Shown here: positions 56,293-64,000 of the stretch, piece after piece
Numbering within the stretch: position 1 is the stretch's first letter
Layout of the letters: every line of letters starts with the position of its first letter
Origin: Undibacterium paludis
GTDB taxonomy: Bacteria; Pseudomonadota; Gammaproteobacteria; Burkholderiales; Burkholderiaceae_D
DNA: 64,000 nucleotides
Assembly: GCF_022568815.1 (NCBI RefSeq)
Contig: NZ_JAKZHX010000013.1
Coordinates: 62,001-126,000 of the forward strand
Reading direction: 5' to 3'
Notes under the pieces: generated by a model
The model's input: the letters and a program-made list of their open reading frames with translations, nothing else
Told to the model about the DNA's origin: nothing
Database searches by the model: none
Made by a program: the position numbers and the translations under genes

Positions 56293-58011
56293 ATGAAGAC
56301 TTTCGATCCTCAAGCTATGTACTCCGAGTGGATGTCACAGCTAGTGAATCAAGATAAATGGCAGGAGTGGATGAAACCTGCCGCAGCAATCAATCCCATG
56401 CCGGCAGGGGATATGCTCAAGGAATTGGGCGCGCAGATTGACCCGGCTACCATGACTCGCCTGCAAAGTGAGTACATGCAGGAATTCGGGCGATTGTGGC
56501 AAGATTTTTCTCTATCCAAAATTCCTGAACTCAAGGACCGGCGTTTTTCTGCACCGGACTGGCATAATCATGCAATGCACTCTTATAGTGCAGCCTCTTA
56601 CCTGTTGAATGCCCGTTTTTTGATGGCCATGGCAGAGTCCGTACAGGCGCCAGCAAAGACAAAACAAAAAATCGGTTTTGCAGTGCAGCAAATGATTGAT
56701 GCGATGTCACCTGCCAATTTTCTGGTGACCAATCCCGAAGCGCAAAGCAAGCTGATTGAAAGCAAGGGGGAAAGCCTGGCAAAAGGCATCACCCAGATGC
56801 TGGCTGACATGCAAAAAGGCAGAATTTCGCAGACCGATGAATCGGCATTTGAAGTCGGTAAAAATGTTGCGACCTCGGCTGGTATGGTGGTTTTTGAAAA
56901 CCATTTGTTTCAATTGATACAGTACACGCCAACAACCAAGACGGTGCACCAGCGACCGTTACTGATGGTGCCGCCATGTATCAACAAGTTTTATATCCTT
57001 GACTTGCAGCCTGAAAATTCCGTTGTTCATTATGCGGTGGAGCAGGGGCATACAGTTTTCCTGGTGTCATGGGCTAATCCTGATGAAAGTATGGCTGAAA
57101 TAAGCTGGGATAACTACATTGAGGACGGTGCAATCCGCGCCATCAAGGTGGTCCAGAAAATCAGCAAACAAGAAAAAATCAATACATTCGGTTTTTGCGT
57201 AGGAGGTACCATTATTTCGACTGCGCTGGCCGTGTTGGCGGCGCGCGGTGAGCATCCGGCCAGCAGCCTGACCTTGCTGACGACCCTGCTTGACTTTAGC
57301 CAGACCGGTGTACTTGATGTATTTGTCGATGAAATGCAGGTCAAGATGCGCGAGCAGACCATCGGTCGCAGAGGCTTGCTGCCTGGACGTGACCTGGCCA
57401 GTACTTTCTCCAGTCTGCGTGCAAATGATCTGGTATGGAATTATGTGCAATCCAACTACCTTAAAGGTGAGGCGCCGCCGCCGTTCGATCTCTTGTACTG
57501 GAATGCGGATAGCACCAATTTGCCTGGCCCGATGTTTTGCTGGTATTTGCGTAATACCTACCTGGAAAATAAGCTCAAAGAACCTGGTTCCCTGACTGTC
57601 GCCGGTAGTAAGGTTGATTTGGGAAAGATTGATGCGCCGTGCTTCATCTATGGTTCGCGCGAGGATCATATTGTTCCCTGGCCTGCAGCTTTTGCTTCCA
57701 CCACCTTGCTTAATCCTCGCCATAAGGGCAGGAACCGGTTTGTTCTGGGAGCCTCTGGTCATATCGCCGGTGTGGTGAATCCACCGGCGAAAAAGAAAAG
57801 AAGCTTCTGGATCAATGATGGGACTGCTGCTGATAGTGATTCCTGGTTTGCCGGGGCAACCGAACATCCGGGTAGCTGGTGGCCAGAGTGGTCGGCCTTT
57901 TTGAGTGAACACGGTGGCAAGATGGTGAAGGCACCCGCCAAGCCAGGGAATACAGAATTCCCTGAAATAGAAGCTGCGCCTGGGCGTTATGTGAAGGTAA
58001 GGGCAGATTGA
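56293..58011 (+). CDS. phaC: Class I poly(3-hydroxyalkanoate) synthase PhaC
   Basis: Polymerises 3-hydroxybutyryl-CoA into PHB granules. 572 residues: N-terminal granule/PhaM-interaction part (about 1-190), then the alpha/beta-hydrolase domain with the lipase-like box G-F-C-V-G-G carrying the nucleophile Cys302, Asp in SREDHIVPW and His in GASGHIAG. AAGGAGG precedes the ATG. First gene of phaC-phaB-phaR; the thiolase phaA is not between them. Confidence 0.96.
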   Translation: MKTFDPQAMYSEWMSQLVNQDKWQEWMKPAAAINPMPAGDMLKELGAQIDPATMTRLQSEYMQEFGRLWQDFSLSKIPELKDRRFSAPDWHNHAMHSYSAASYLLNARFLMAMAESVQAPAKTKQKIGFAVQQMIDAMSPANFLVTNPEAQSKLIESKGESLAKGITQMLADMQKGRISQTDESAFEVGKNVATSAGMVVFENHLFQLIQYTPTTKTVHQRPLLMVPPCINKFYILDLQPENSVVHYAVEQGHTVFLVSWANPDESMAEISWDNYIEDGAIRAIKVVQKISKQEKINTFGFCVGGTIISTALAVLAARGEHPASSLTLLTTLLDFSQTGVLDVFVDEMQVKMREQTIGRRGLLPGRDLASTFSSLRANDLVWNYVQSNYLKGEAPPPFDLLYWNADSTNLPGPMFCWYLRNTYLENKLKEPGSLTVAGSKVDLGKIDAPCFIYGSREDHIVPWPAAFASTTLLNPRHKGRNRFVLGASGHIAGVVNPPAKKKRSFWINDGTAADSDSWFAGATEHPGSWWPEWSAFLSEHGGKMVKAPAKPGNTEFPEIEAAPGRYVKVRAD

Positions 58012-58054
58012 AGGTTTGTTGTTAAGTAATAAAATTTCAATTAGGAGAACAAGT

Positions 58055-58795
58055 ATGTCAAAACGTGTTGCTTATGTTACTGGTGGTATGGGTGGTATCG
58101 GGACTCCAATTTGCAGACGTTTGTGCAAAGACGGCTATACAGTTGTTGCCGGCTGTGGTCCTAATTCTGCGCGCAAGGATAAATGGCTGGCAGATATGCG
58201 TGCAGAAGGCCTGGATATCCATGCTTCAGAGGGTAATGTTTCAGATTGGGATTCAACCAAGGCAGCTTTTGACAAGGTCAAGGCAGAGATCGGTGAAATT
58301 GACGTACTGGTCAATAATGCAGGTATCACCCGTGATGGTCAGTTCCGTAAAATGAACAAGGCGGATTGGGATGCCGTGATGGATACTAACCTGAATTCCC
58401 TGTTCAATGTCACCAAGCAAGTCATTGATGGTATGGTAGATCGCGGCTGGGGTCGTATCATCAATATTTCTTCCGTTAATGGTCAAAAAGGCCAGTTTGG
58501 GCAGACAAACTATTCGACGGCAAAGGCAGGCATCCACGGCTTCTCCATGGCTCTCGCCCAGGAAGTGGCAACCAAGGGTGTGACAGTCAATACTGTATCC
58601 CCAGGTTATGTTGGTACTGATATGGTGAAAGCCATACGTCCTGATGTGCTTGAAAAGATCGTTGCCGGCATTCCCGTCAAGCGCCTGGCTGAACCTGAAG
58701 AGATTGCCTCTATCGTTGCCTGGATTGCATCTGATGAAGGCGGTTATGCAACCGGTTCAGATTTTTCCATCAACGGCGGCCTGCACATGGGGTAA
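58055..58795 (+). CDS. phaB: Acetoacetyl-CoA reductase PhaB
   Basis: NADPH-dependent reduction of acetoacetyl-CoA to (R)-3-hydroxybutyryl-CoA. 246 residues, short-chain dehydrogenase: TGGMGGIG at the N-terminus, N-N-A-G-I-T-R, catalytic Ser in NISSVNG and Y-x-x-x-K in YSTAKAG. AGGAGAACAAGT precedes the ATG at 58055. Follows phaC by 43 bases. Confidence 0.95.
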   Translation: MSKRVAYVTGGMGGIGTPICRRLCKDGYTVVAGCGPNSARKDKWLADMRAEGLDIHASEGNVSDWDSTKAAFDKVKAEIGEIDVLVNNAGITRDGQFRKMNKADWDAVMDTNLNSLFNVTKQVIDGMVDRGWGRIINISSVNGQKGQFGQTNYSTAKAGIHGFSMALAQEVATKGVTVNTVSPGYVGTDMVKAIRPDVLEKIVAGIPVKRLAEPEEIASIVAWIASDEGGYATGSDFSINGGLHMG

Positions 58796-58879
58796 TCACC
58801 GCGACAGCTCAGGAATAGCCAGGAATTAGAATAAATTTTTTAAATTGGCTTTTTAGCCTCCCTGATTGCTGTCTTTCTT

Positions 58880-58960
58880 CTGCAGTGCGGTAAAATATGC
58901 CCATCAGAGTCGCAAGATTTCGATGGGCATGTCTTTTGCGGGCTGCAAAAAAAACTGCAA
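58880..58960 (+). promoter_or_regulatory. Palindromic, TGC-rich control region upstream of phaR
   Basis: CTGCAGTGCGG (58880-58890), the palindrome ATGCCCATC-N16-GATGGGCAT (58897-58930), and TGCGGGCTGC plus CTGCA (58937-58959) cluster here. PhaR proteins are known to bind TGC-containing repeats and to repress their own gene. A TAAAAT (58891-58896) may be a -10. The palindrome could instead be an end-of-transcript stem for phaCB. No gene is seen in 58796-59098. Confidence 0.4.
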
Positions 58961-59098
58961 TAAAAAAAGGGGACAAACATTTTTTTGTATTCCGTTTGTT
59001 GCGGAAGAAATAATTATGTTTGCGTGAATAGTCTGTGCTACCTTGCGGGTATACATCTTGCAAGTGGCAGGATATTGATGTGTTTAATTGAGATTTCA

Positions 59099-59656
59099 AT
59101 GAATAGCGCAAAAAAAACAACACAGCATCTGATCAAAAAATATCCAAACCGTCGTTTGTATGACACACAGACCAGCAGTTACATTACCTTGGTAGATGTA
59201 AAGCAGTTTGTGCTTGAGAACGATGATTTTGCCGTTGTCGATGCAAAAACAGGCGAAGACTTGACGCGCAGCATTTTGTTGCAAATCATTCTGGAAGAAG
59301 AGGCGGGTGGTACACCGATGTTTTCCAGCGTCGTCTTGTCGCAGATCATTCGATACTATGGCCATGCCATGCAGGGCATGATGGGTAACTACCTGGAAAA
59401 AAACGTTCAGGCTTTTATTGATATCCAGAACAAACTGGCCGAGAATTCCAAAGGTATCTACGAGGGCAAACCTTTCAGCCCGGAAATGTGGACACAGTTC
59501 ATGAACGTCCAGGGGCCGATGATGCAGGGTATGATGGGCAACTACATAGAGCAGAGTAAGAATCTGTTTGTGCAAATGCAGGAGCAAATGCAGAGCCAGG
59601 CCAAGAATATGTTCAATGTCTTCCCGTTCAATCCGGAAGATGTGAACAAAAAGTAA
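59099..59656 (+). CDS. phaR: PHB synthesis repressor PhaR
   Basis: Senses PHB and represses phasin genes and itself. 185 residues: the N-terminal DNA/PHB-binding domain with KKYPNRRLYDT near residue 12, followed by the second PHB accumulation domain. Then come two similar Met/Gln-rich stretches (M-Q-G-M-M-G-N-Y repeated about 45 residues apart) in a helical tail. The ATG at 59099 gives the family start; in-frame sequence upstream is unlike PhaR. Confidence 0.95.
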   Translation: MNSAKKTTQHLIKKYPNRRLYDTQTSSYITLVDVKQFVLENDDFAVVDAKTGEDLTRSILLQIILEEEAGGTPMFSSVVLSQIIRYYGHAMQGMMGNYLEKNVQAFIDIQNKLAENSKGIYEGKPFSPEMWTQFMNVQGPMMQGMMGNYIEQSKNLFVQMQEQMQSQAKNMFNVFPFNPEDVNKK

Positions 59657-59733
59657 AGGCTGTTGTGCCATGAATTTGCTTAAGCCCCTGATTTTTCAGG
59701 AGTAATGGTATTCTGGCGGCAAGCAGGCATGAC

Positions 59734-59773
59734 AAAAAGGGTACAATAGCGGATTCGCTTTTGTACCCTTTTT
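59734..59773 (+). terminator. Intrinsic terminator after phaR
   Basis: AAAAAGGGTACAA / TTGTACCCTTTTT with an inner AGCG-GATT-CGCT stem, giving an almost perfect 18-base hairpin followed by T. It lies only 17 bases before the rimO start. Confidence 0.85.
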
Positions 59774-59790
59774 GCTATTTAAGTACTGTT

Positions 59791-61173
59791 ATGTCTATCA
59801 CTGAAATCCGTCGTCAAGAATATGCCAACTCACCCAAGGTAGGTTTCGTCAGTCTCGGCTGCCCGAAAGCACTCGTCGATTCCGAGCAAATCCTTACCCA
59901 GTTGCGTGCAGAAGGTTACGACACTGCCAAATCCTATGACGGCGCTGACCTGGTCATTGTCAATACCTGCGGCTTCATTGATGCTGCGGTACAGGAGTCG
60001 CTCGACGCCATTGGCGAAGCATTGGCTGAAAATGGCAAGGTGATCGTAACAGGCTGTCTAGGTGCCAAGAAGGATGCTGACGGCAAAGACATGATTCAAT
60101 CCGTTCATCCCAAAGTACTGGAAGTAACAGGCCCGCATGCTGTTGGTGAAGTGATGGCGGCAGTGCACAAGCATCTGCCCAAGCCGCATGAACCATTTGT
60201 TGACCTGGTGCCGGCACAAGGCGTGAAGCTGACGCCCAAGCATTTTGCCTATCTGAAGATTTCTGAAGGTTGCAATCATCGTTGCAGCTTCTGCATTATT
60301 CCTTCCATGCGTGGTGACCTGGTTTCGCGCCCGATTGCCGATGTCATGCTGGAGGCAGAGAACCTGTTCAAGGCCGGTGTCAAGGAATTGCTGGTGATTT
60401 CACAGGATACCAGCGCTTACGGCGTTGATATCAAGTTCCGCATGGGTTTCTGGAACGGCAAGCCGGTCAAGACGCATATGACGCAACTGGTAGAAGCGCT
60501 GGGTGAGCTGGCCAAACAATACGATGCCTGGGTGCGTCTGCACTATGTTTACCCTTATCCACACGTTGACCAGATTATTCCTTTTATGAACAATGGTCAT
60601 GTCCTGCCTTACCTGGACGTGCCTTTGCAGCATGCCCACCCTGATGTCTTGAAGCGCATGAAGCGCCCGGCCAGTGGCGAGAAAAATATAGAGCGCATCA
60701 AGGCCTGGCGTGAAATGTGCCCCGAGATTACGATACGTTCGACCTTCATTGCCGGCTTCCCTGGTGAGACGGAAGAAGAGTTTGAATACCTGCTGGATTT
60801 CCTGAAAGAAGCGGAAATCGATCGCCTGGGCTGTTTTGCTTACTCACCGGTAGAGGGCGCCACTGCTAATGAGATAGACAATCAGTTGCCCGATGAAGTA
60901 CGTGAAGACCGTCGCCGTCGCGTCATGGAATTGCAAGAAGGCATTTCCAAAAAACGCCTGCAAGCCAAGATAGGCAAAACCATGCGTGTATTGATCGATT
61001 CCCTTGATCGCAGCGGCGGTGTCGGTCGTAGTTCTGCTGATGCGCCAGAGATTGATGGAGTGGTCTATGTCAAGCCACCGTTTGAGCCACATCGCAAGTT
61101 GAAGGTTGGTGAGTTTGTTGATGTGACGATTACGGCAGCAGATGCGCATGACCTGTGGGGCGAGGCAATTTGA
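59791..61173 (+). CDS. rimO: Ribosomal protein S12 methylthiotransferase RimO
   Basis: Adds a methylthio group to an Asp of ribosomal protein S12. 460 residues: N-terminal UPF0004 domain with three cluster Cys (S-L-G-C-P-K, N-T-C-G-F, T-G-C-L-G), radical-SAM motif CNHRCSFC near residue 154, and a C-terminal TRAM domain. The ATG at 59791 is chosen although no ribosome-binding site is clear; it lies right behind the terminator hairpin. Its stop overlaps the next gene by one base (TGATG). Confidence 0.95.
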   Translation: MSITEIRRQEYANSPKVGFVSLGCPKALVDSEQILTQLRAEGYDTAKSYDGADLVIVNTCGFIDAAVQESLDAIGEALAENGKVIVTGCLGAKKDADGKDMIQSVHPKVLEVTGPHAVGEVMAAVHKHLPKPHEPFVDLVPAQGVKLTPKHFAYLKISEGCNHRCSFCIIPSMRGDLVSRPIADVMLEAENLFKAGVKELLVISQDTSAYGVDIKFRMGFWNGKPVKTHMTQLVEALGELAKQYDAWVRLHYVYPYPHVDQIIPFMNNGHVLPYLDVPLQHAHPDVLKRMKRPASGEKNIERIKAWREMCPEITIRSTFIAGFPGETEEEFEYLLDFLKEAEIDRLGCFAYSPVEGATANEIDNQLPDEVREDRRRRVMELQEGISKKRLQAKIGKTMRVLIDSLDRSGGVGRSSADAPEIDGVVYVKPPFEPHRKLKVGEFVDVTITAADAHDLWGEAI

Positions 61174-61667
61174 TGAGGTTTGTCGGATTGGCTTTATTTT
61201 CAAGCTTATTGTTGTGCAGCTTTAGCCTGCAGGCTGCGGATGAGGTGGCGCAGACTGTGAAAGCCGTGGAAAAAAACTCTGTGGTTGCCACAAAGTTTGC
61301 TCCCATGTCGAACCCGTTTTTCGCCCGGCCTATAGAATTACGAGGCAAGCTTGGTGATGACAAGGTGGTCATGCACTTGCAACCCAAGACTGAAGACATG
61401 GACAGTGTGGAAGGTTCTTATCAGCTTCCCGGGAGCAAGCGTAATAAGGGCAACAAAATCTTGCTGGCTGGTGAAGTGGGTGGCAATAAACTCAGCATGG
61501 AAGAGTCAGAAGATGGTGTTGATGTCTCAGGCCAATGGGACGGTGAATTGAGTGGCAAGACCATACGCGGTGTCTGGCAATCCGACGATGGCAAGCTCAC
61601 CAAGGATTTTGTGCTGGAACTGCTTGAAAAGAAGTCGGCTCAGAAGCACTCCAAGCAGATAAAGTAG
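61173..61667 (+). CDS. Exported protein of unknown function, coupled to rimO
   Basis: 164 residues: a signal peptide (1-22, L-F-S-S-L-L-L-C-S-F-S-L-Q-A), then a mostly beta-strand domain with Lys/Asp-rich repeats (G-D-D-K-V-V-M-H-L, G-N-K-L-S-M-E-E-S, G-Q-W-D-G-E-L-S-G-K-T) that could form a small barrel or lipocalin-like fold (guess). The tail is very basic. I recognise no named family. It starts in TGATG overlap with the rimO stop, so it is translationally coupled. Confidence 0.75.
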   Translation: MRFVGLALFSSLLLCSFSLQAADEVAQTVKAVEKNSVVATKFAPMSNPFFARPIELRGKLGDDKVVMHLQPKTEDMDSVEGSYQLPGSKRNKGNKILLAGEVGGNKLSMEESEDGVDVSGQWDGELSGKTIRGVWQSDDGKLTKDFVLELLEKKSAQKHSKQIK

Positions 61668-61708
61668 TGAACTGCTTGATATGGAGTTAAGGTTGTGATG
61701 ACCATGCG

Positions 61709-61745
61709 GGGCACAGGGAGATTCTTTGTGCCCTTTGTTTTTTTG
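61709..61745 (+). terminator. Intrinsic terminator after the rimO unit
   Basis: GGGCACA / TGTGCCC stem with an 11-base loop followed by TTTGTTTTTTT. It closes the rimO operon. Confidence 0.88.
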
Positions 61746-61859
61746 TGTTCTGATTGGCTTGTTGATTGCACTCGGCAGGAGGGGGGGCTTGGATCGGTGT
61801 AGATATTGGCCTGCTGATGAGCTTGATCATAGTGTACGTAAAAGCAACAAGGGAATGTC

Positions 61860-63038
61860 ATGTCTAAAAAAACAGATTCGAACCGCGGTCTTAATACCGG
61901 CATTATTCATAGCGAGTATGTCGCACCACAAGGTTTTGCCGCTTTCCCGGTAGGCATACATCATGCCTCCACTGTGTTATTTGAGAATGTCGCAGCCATG
62001 CGTGCAAGCAACTGGCAAGACAAATCGGCATATACCTATGGGCTACATGGCACACCGACGAGTTTTACCCTGGAGGCGCGTCTGGCAGAAATTGAGCACG
62101 GCAGACATTGTGTGCTGACACCCAGCGGCCTGGCAGCCATCACCCTGGTCGATATGGCATTTTTGCAAAATGGCGATCATGTTTTGATACCTGACAATGC
62201 CTATGGACCCAATCGTGATCTGGCTGGTTGGCTGTCGCACAGCTTTGGTATCGCTGTTGATTATTATGACCCGTTGATTGGTTCAAGGATTGCCAGCTTG
62301 ATCCGCGAAAATACGCGTTTGATCTGGGCTGAGGCACCGGGATCGGTTTCCATGGAAGTACCTGATGTGCCGGCTATCTGTGCCGCGGCCCATGCGCGGG
62401 GCGTGCTGGTTGCACTGGATAATACCTGGTCTGCAGGCATAGCCCTCAATGCTTTTGAGCATGGTGTGGATATCATCATGCAAGCCCTGACCAAATATCA
62501 GAGTGGTGGTTCGGATGTCTTGATGGGGGCAGTCATTACTCGTGATCCAGCATTGCACACGCGCCTGCTAATGGCGCATATGCGCTTGGGGTTGGGAGTG
62601 GGGATGGACGATGTCTATCTGGTCTTGCGCAATTTGCCGACCCTGCAATTACGCTTCAGGGCACATGATCAAAGTGCGCGCCAGATCGCAAACTGGCTTG
62701 ATGGCCGTCCAGAAATCCATAGGGTCTTGCATCCGGCATTGCCTGCCTGCCCTGGTCATGAGCTGTGGAAGCGTGACTTCAGTGGCGCAGGTGGGCTGTT
62801 TTCAGTCCTGTTTGATGAGCGTTATAGTGAAGCACAGACTGACAGGTTTGTCGATAGTCTGAAACTTTTCAAGATAGGATATAGCTGGGGTGGGGCACAT
62901 AGCCTGTGCGTACCTTACCGCATACAGAAAATGCGTTCAGACTGGCAAGAGTCAGGTATCCTGGTGCGCTTTAATATTGGCCTGGAAGATACCGACGACC
63001 TGATCACCGATATCGAGCAAGCTTTCGCAGCTATGTAA
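61860..63038 (+). CDS. metC: Cystathionine beta-lyase (MetC-type, PLP enzyme)
   Basis: Cleaves cystathionine to homocysteine, pyruvate and ammonia in methionine synthesis. 392 residues of the Cys/Met-metabolism PLP family: Y-T-Y-G-L-H-G-T-P near residue 58, H-C-V-L-T-P-S-G-L-A-A near 84, D-N-T-W-S-A-G near residue 180, and the PLP Lys in ALTKYQSGGSDV. These features suit MetC better than MetB or MetZ, but the family members overlap. Stand-alone gene. Confidence 0.88.
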   Translation: MSKKTDSNRGLNTGIIHSEYVAPQGFAAFPVGIHHASTVLFENVAAMRASNWQDKSAYTYGLHGTPTSFTLEARLAEIEHGRHCVLTPSGLAAITLVDMAFLQNGDHVLIPDNAYGPNRDLAGWLSHSFGIAVDYYDPLIGSRIASLIRENTRLIWAEAPGSVSMEVPDVPAICAAAHARGVLVALDNTWSAGIALNAFEHGVDIIMQALTKYQSGGSDVLMGAVITRDPALHTRLLMAHMRLGLGVGMDDVYLVLRNLPTLQLRFRAHDQSARQIANWLDGRPEIHRVLHPALPACPGHELWKRDFSGAGGLFSVLFDERYSEAQTDRFVDSLKLFKIGYSWGGAHSLCVPYRIQKMRSDWQESGILVRFNIGLEDTDDLITDIEQAFAAM

Positions 63039-63074
63039 TATCCGCCATTCACTGCCAGCCCTAGAGTACCGTCT

Positions 63075-63311
63075 TTATTTGCTGGCAGCTGTATCCGATG
63101 CCGGAGCTACTGGCAGTGTAGTTGCTGATGCTGGATTTGCCGGAGCCAGAGATGCGGACGATGATGCTGCAGATGCTTCTGGCGCAGATGCGACTTCAGC
63201 GGCAGCATGGCCGCCGGCTTCGCCCTGCATGCTGACTTTGTCGCCGGCCTTGAAAATAACGAACAGTGACACAGCTGCAAAAATGATAAAGCCGACCAGA
63301 ATTTTCCACAT
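63075..63311 (-). CDS. Small membrane protein with Ala/Ser/Pro-rich tail
   Basis: 78 residues: one N-terminal membrane segment (M-W-K-I-L-V-G-F-I-I-F-A-A-V-S-L-F-V-I-F, about 1-20), then a low-complexity Ala/Ser/Pro tail of about 50 residues with a few Glu. The ATG has GAGGAGG at six bases, a strong ribosome-binding site, so it is probably expressed. The function is unknown; the tail would lie in the periplasm or cytoplasm depending on orientation. Confidence 0.6.
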   Translation of the reverse strand: MWKILVGFIIFAAVSLFVIFKAGDKVSMQGEAGGHAAAEVASAPEASAASSSASLAPANPASATTLPVAPASDTAASK

Positions 63312-63389
63312 GTTTACCTCCTCATAAAGTTTGATGCGCTTAGCTTAAATGTTGAGGCTTACAGCAATCTTGCAGGTGGCGGGGTGAAA

Positions 63390-63430
63390 TGAAAAAAGGA
63401 GAATCTCCTCGAGAAATTCTCCTTTTTCAT
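63390..63430. terminator. Terminator after the aconitase gene
   Basis: GAAAAAGGAGAAT / ATTCTCCTTTTTC around an 11-base loop, with A and T runs on the two sides. On the minus strand it ends the aconitase gene. Confidence 0.9.
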
Positions 63431-63474
63431 GCAGCTGTGGATTTCATCAGACCCACTTTACGTGGGCCTGCAGA

Positions 63475-64000
63475 TCATGCAGCCAGCAATTGACGCAATA
63501 CGAATGGCAGGATACCGCCATGCTTGTAATAGTCAACTTCGATCGGTGTATCGATACGCAGCAAGACCTTGACTTCCTGTGTTTCGCCGTTGGTACGGTT
63601 GATCACCAGGGTGACTTCCTGCTGTGGCTTGATGTCATCTTCTATGCCTTTGAGGTCAAAAGATTCATTGCCTGTGATGCCCAGGGTGTCAACACTGTCC
63701 GTGCCGATAAATTGCAACGGCAACACGCCCATGCCAACCAGGTTGGAGCGGTGGATACGTTCAAAAGAACGAGCGATTACAGCTTTGACACCCAGCAATT
63801 GTGTGCCTTTTGCTGCCCAGTCGCGGGAGGAACCTGTACCGTATTCTTCGCCACCGAAGATCATGGTTGGGACGCCGTCAGCAATATATTTCATCGCTGC
63901 ATCATAGATAGACATAGGTTCGCCTGTTGGCTGGAACAGGGTTTCGCCGCCTTCAACGCGGGAGCCGTCTTCCTTGGCCGGGATCATGAGATTTTTGATG
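63475..64000 (-). CDS. acnA: Aconitate hydratase, C-terminal part (gene runs off the window)
   Basis: TCA-cycle enzyme citrate to isocitrate (AcnA/IRP-type). The last 175 residues are present: I-K-N-L-M-I-P-A-K near the edge, then [18 protein letters not shown] with the catalytic Ser-Arg, and [22 protein letters not shown]. The reading frame is open at the window edge, so the start lies outside. The fragment alone does not decide between acnA and the related 2-methylaconitate enzymes, but AcnA is most likely. Confidence 0.9.
   Translation of the reverse strand, partial: IKNLMIPAKEDGSRVEGGETLFQPTGEPMSIYDAAMKYIADGVPTMIFGGEEYGTGSSRDWAAKGTQLLGVKAVIARSFERIHRSNLVGMGVLPLQFIGTDSVDTLGITGNESFDLKGIEDDIKPQQEVTLVINRTNGETQEVKVLLRIDTPIEVDYYKHGGILPFVLRQLLAA

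Overview
The window is a bacterial chromosome segment with moderate GC, dense operons and no insertion sequences, phage genes, tRNA/rRNA genes or CRISPR arrays that I can recognise. Protein style and gene order point to a motile, PHB-storing, respiring betaproteobacterium of the Burkholderiales, most like Oxalobacteraceae (an Undibacterium-like genome would fit; the genus is inferred). The order clues are rne/rluC divergent, rluC-HAD phosphatase-Rieske-sppA, accA-tilS, flhDC-motAB-che, bamD/rluD-pgeF and phaC-phaB-phaR.

Layout. 1-3.3 kb: molybdenum-cofactor genes mobA (cut by the window edge) and moaA, then a chrA chromate transporter. 3.4-10.1 kb: rne with a long leader, divergent from rluC, then a phosphatase, a Rieske protein and sppA. 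10.1-13.3 kb: a gene-free stretch with a possible terminator-ended small RNA, an exact FNR-type palindrome, and the cbb3-oxidase maturation genes fixI/ccoI (apparently split by a frame change) and ccoS. 13.3-20.1 kb: selU, tesA divergent from a YbbA-type ABC ATPase, lpxH, two cyclophilins, an L,D-transpeptidase and a TPR protein. 20.6-23.7 kb: accA, tilS and a DnaQ-type exonuclease.

23.8-38.2 kb is a flagellar-chemotaxis island: flhD-flhC, a membrane-anchored methyltransferase, motA-motB, a small CheZ-like protein, cheY, cheA, cheW, an MCP, cheR, cheD, cheB, a second cheY and an HDOD protein. Upstream of flhDC lie two tandem repeats that look like sigma-28 (FliA) promoters, followed by a structured leader. 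The classical cheZ is not in this island. It sits at 51 kb, translationally coupled to a second cheA.

38.3-48.8 kb: an ArnT/PMT-type glycosyltransferase, purL, a lone periplasmic binding protein, a parvulin, bolA, yciB, msrB and selO. 48.9-56.2 kb: cheA2-cheZ, a PIN-domain protein, yaaA, bamD, rluD, pgeF and a small membrane protein. 56.3-59.7 kb: the PHB genes phaC, phaB and phaR. 59.8-64 kb: rimO, an exported protein of unknown function, metC, a small membrane protein and the 3' end of an aconitase gene.

The most interesting signals are in the motility system. They are the FliA-like promoters placed in front of the flagellar master regulator, a CheZ-like protein that keeps the D-L-T-x-Q phosphatase core and shares a C-terminal GDI(D/E)LF tail with CheD, and the separate CheA2-CheZ pair. 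The split fixI under an FNR-type site and the hairpin at the likely 5' end of the accA mRNA are the next most interesting. No search or structure calculation was run; family names rest on motifs read by eye.
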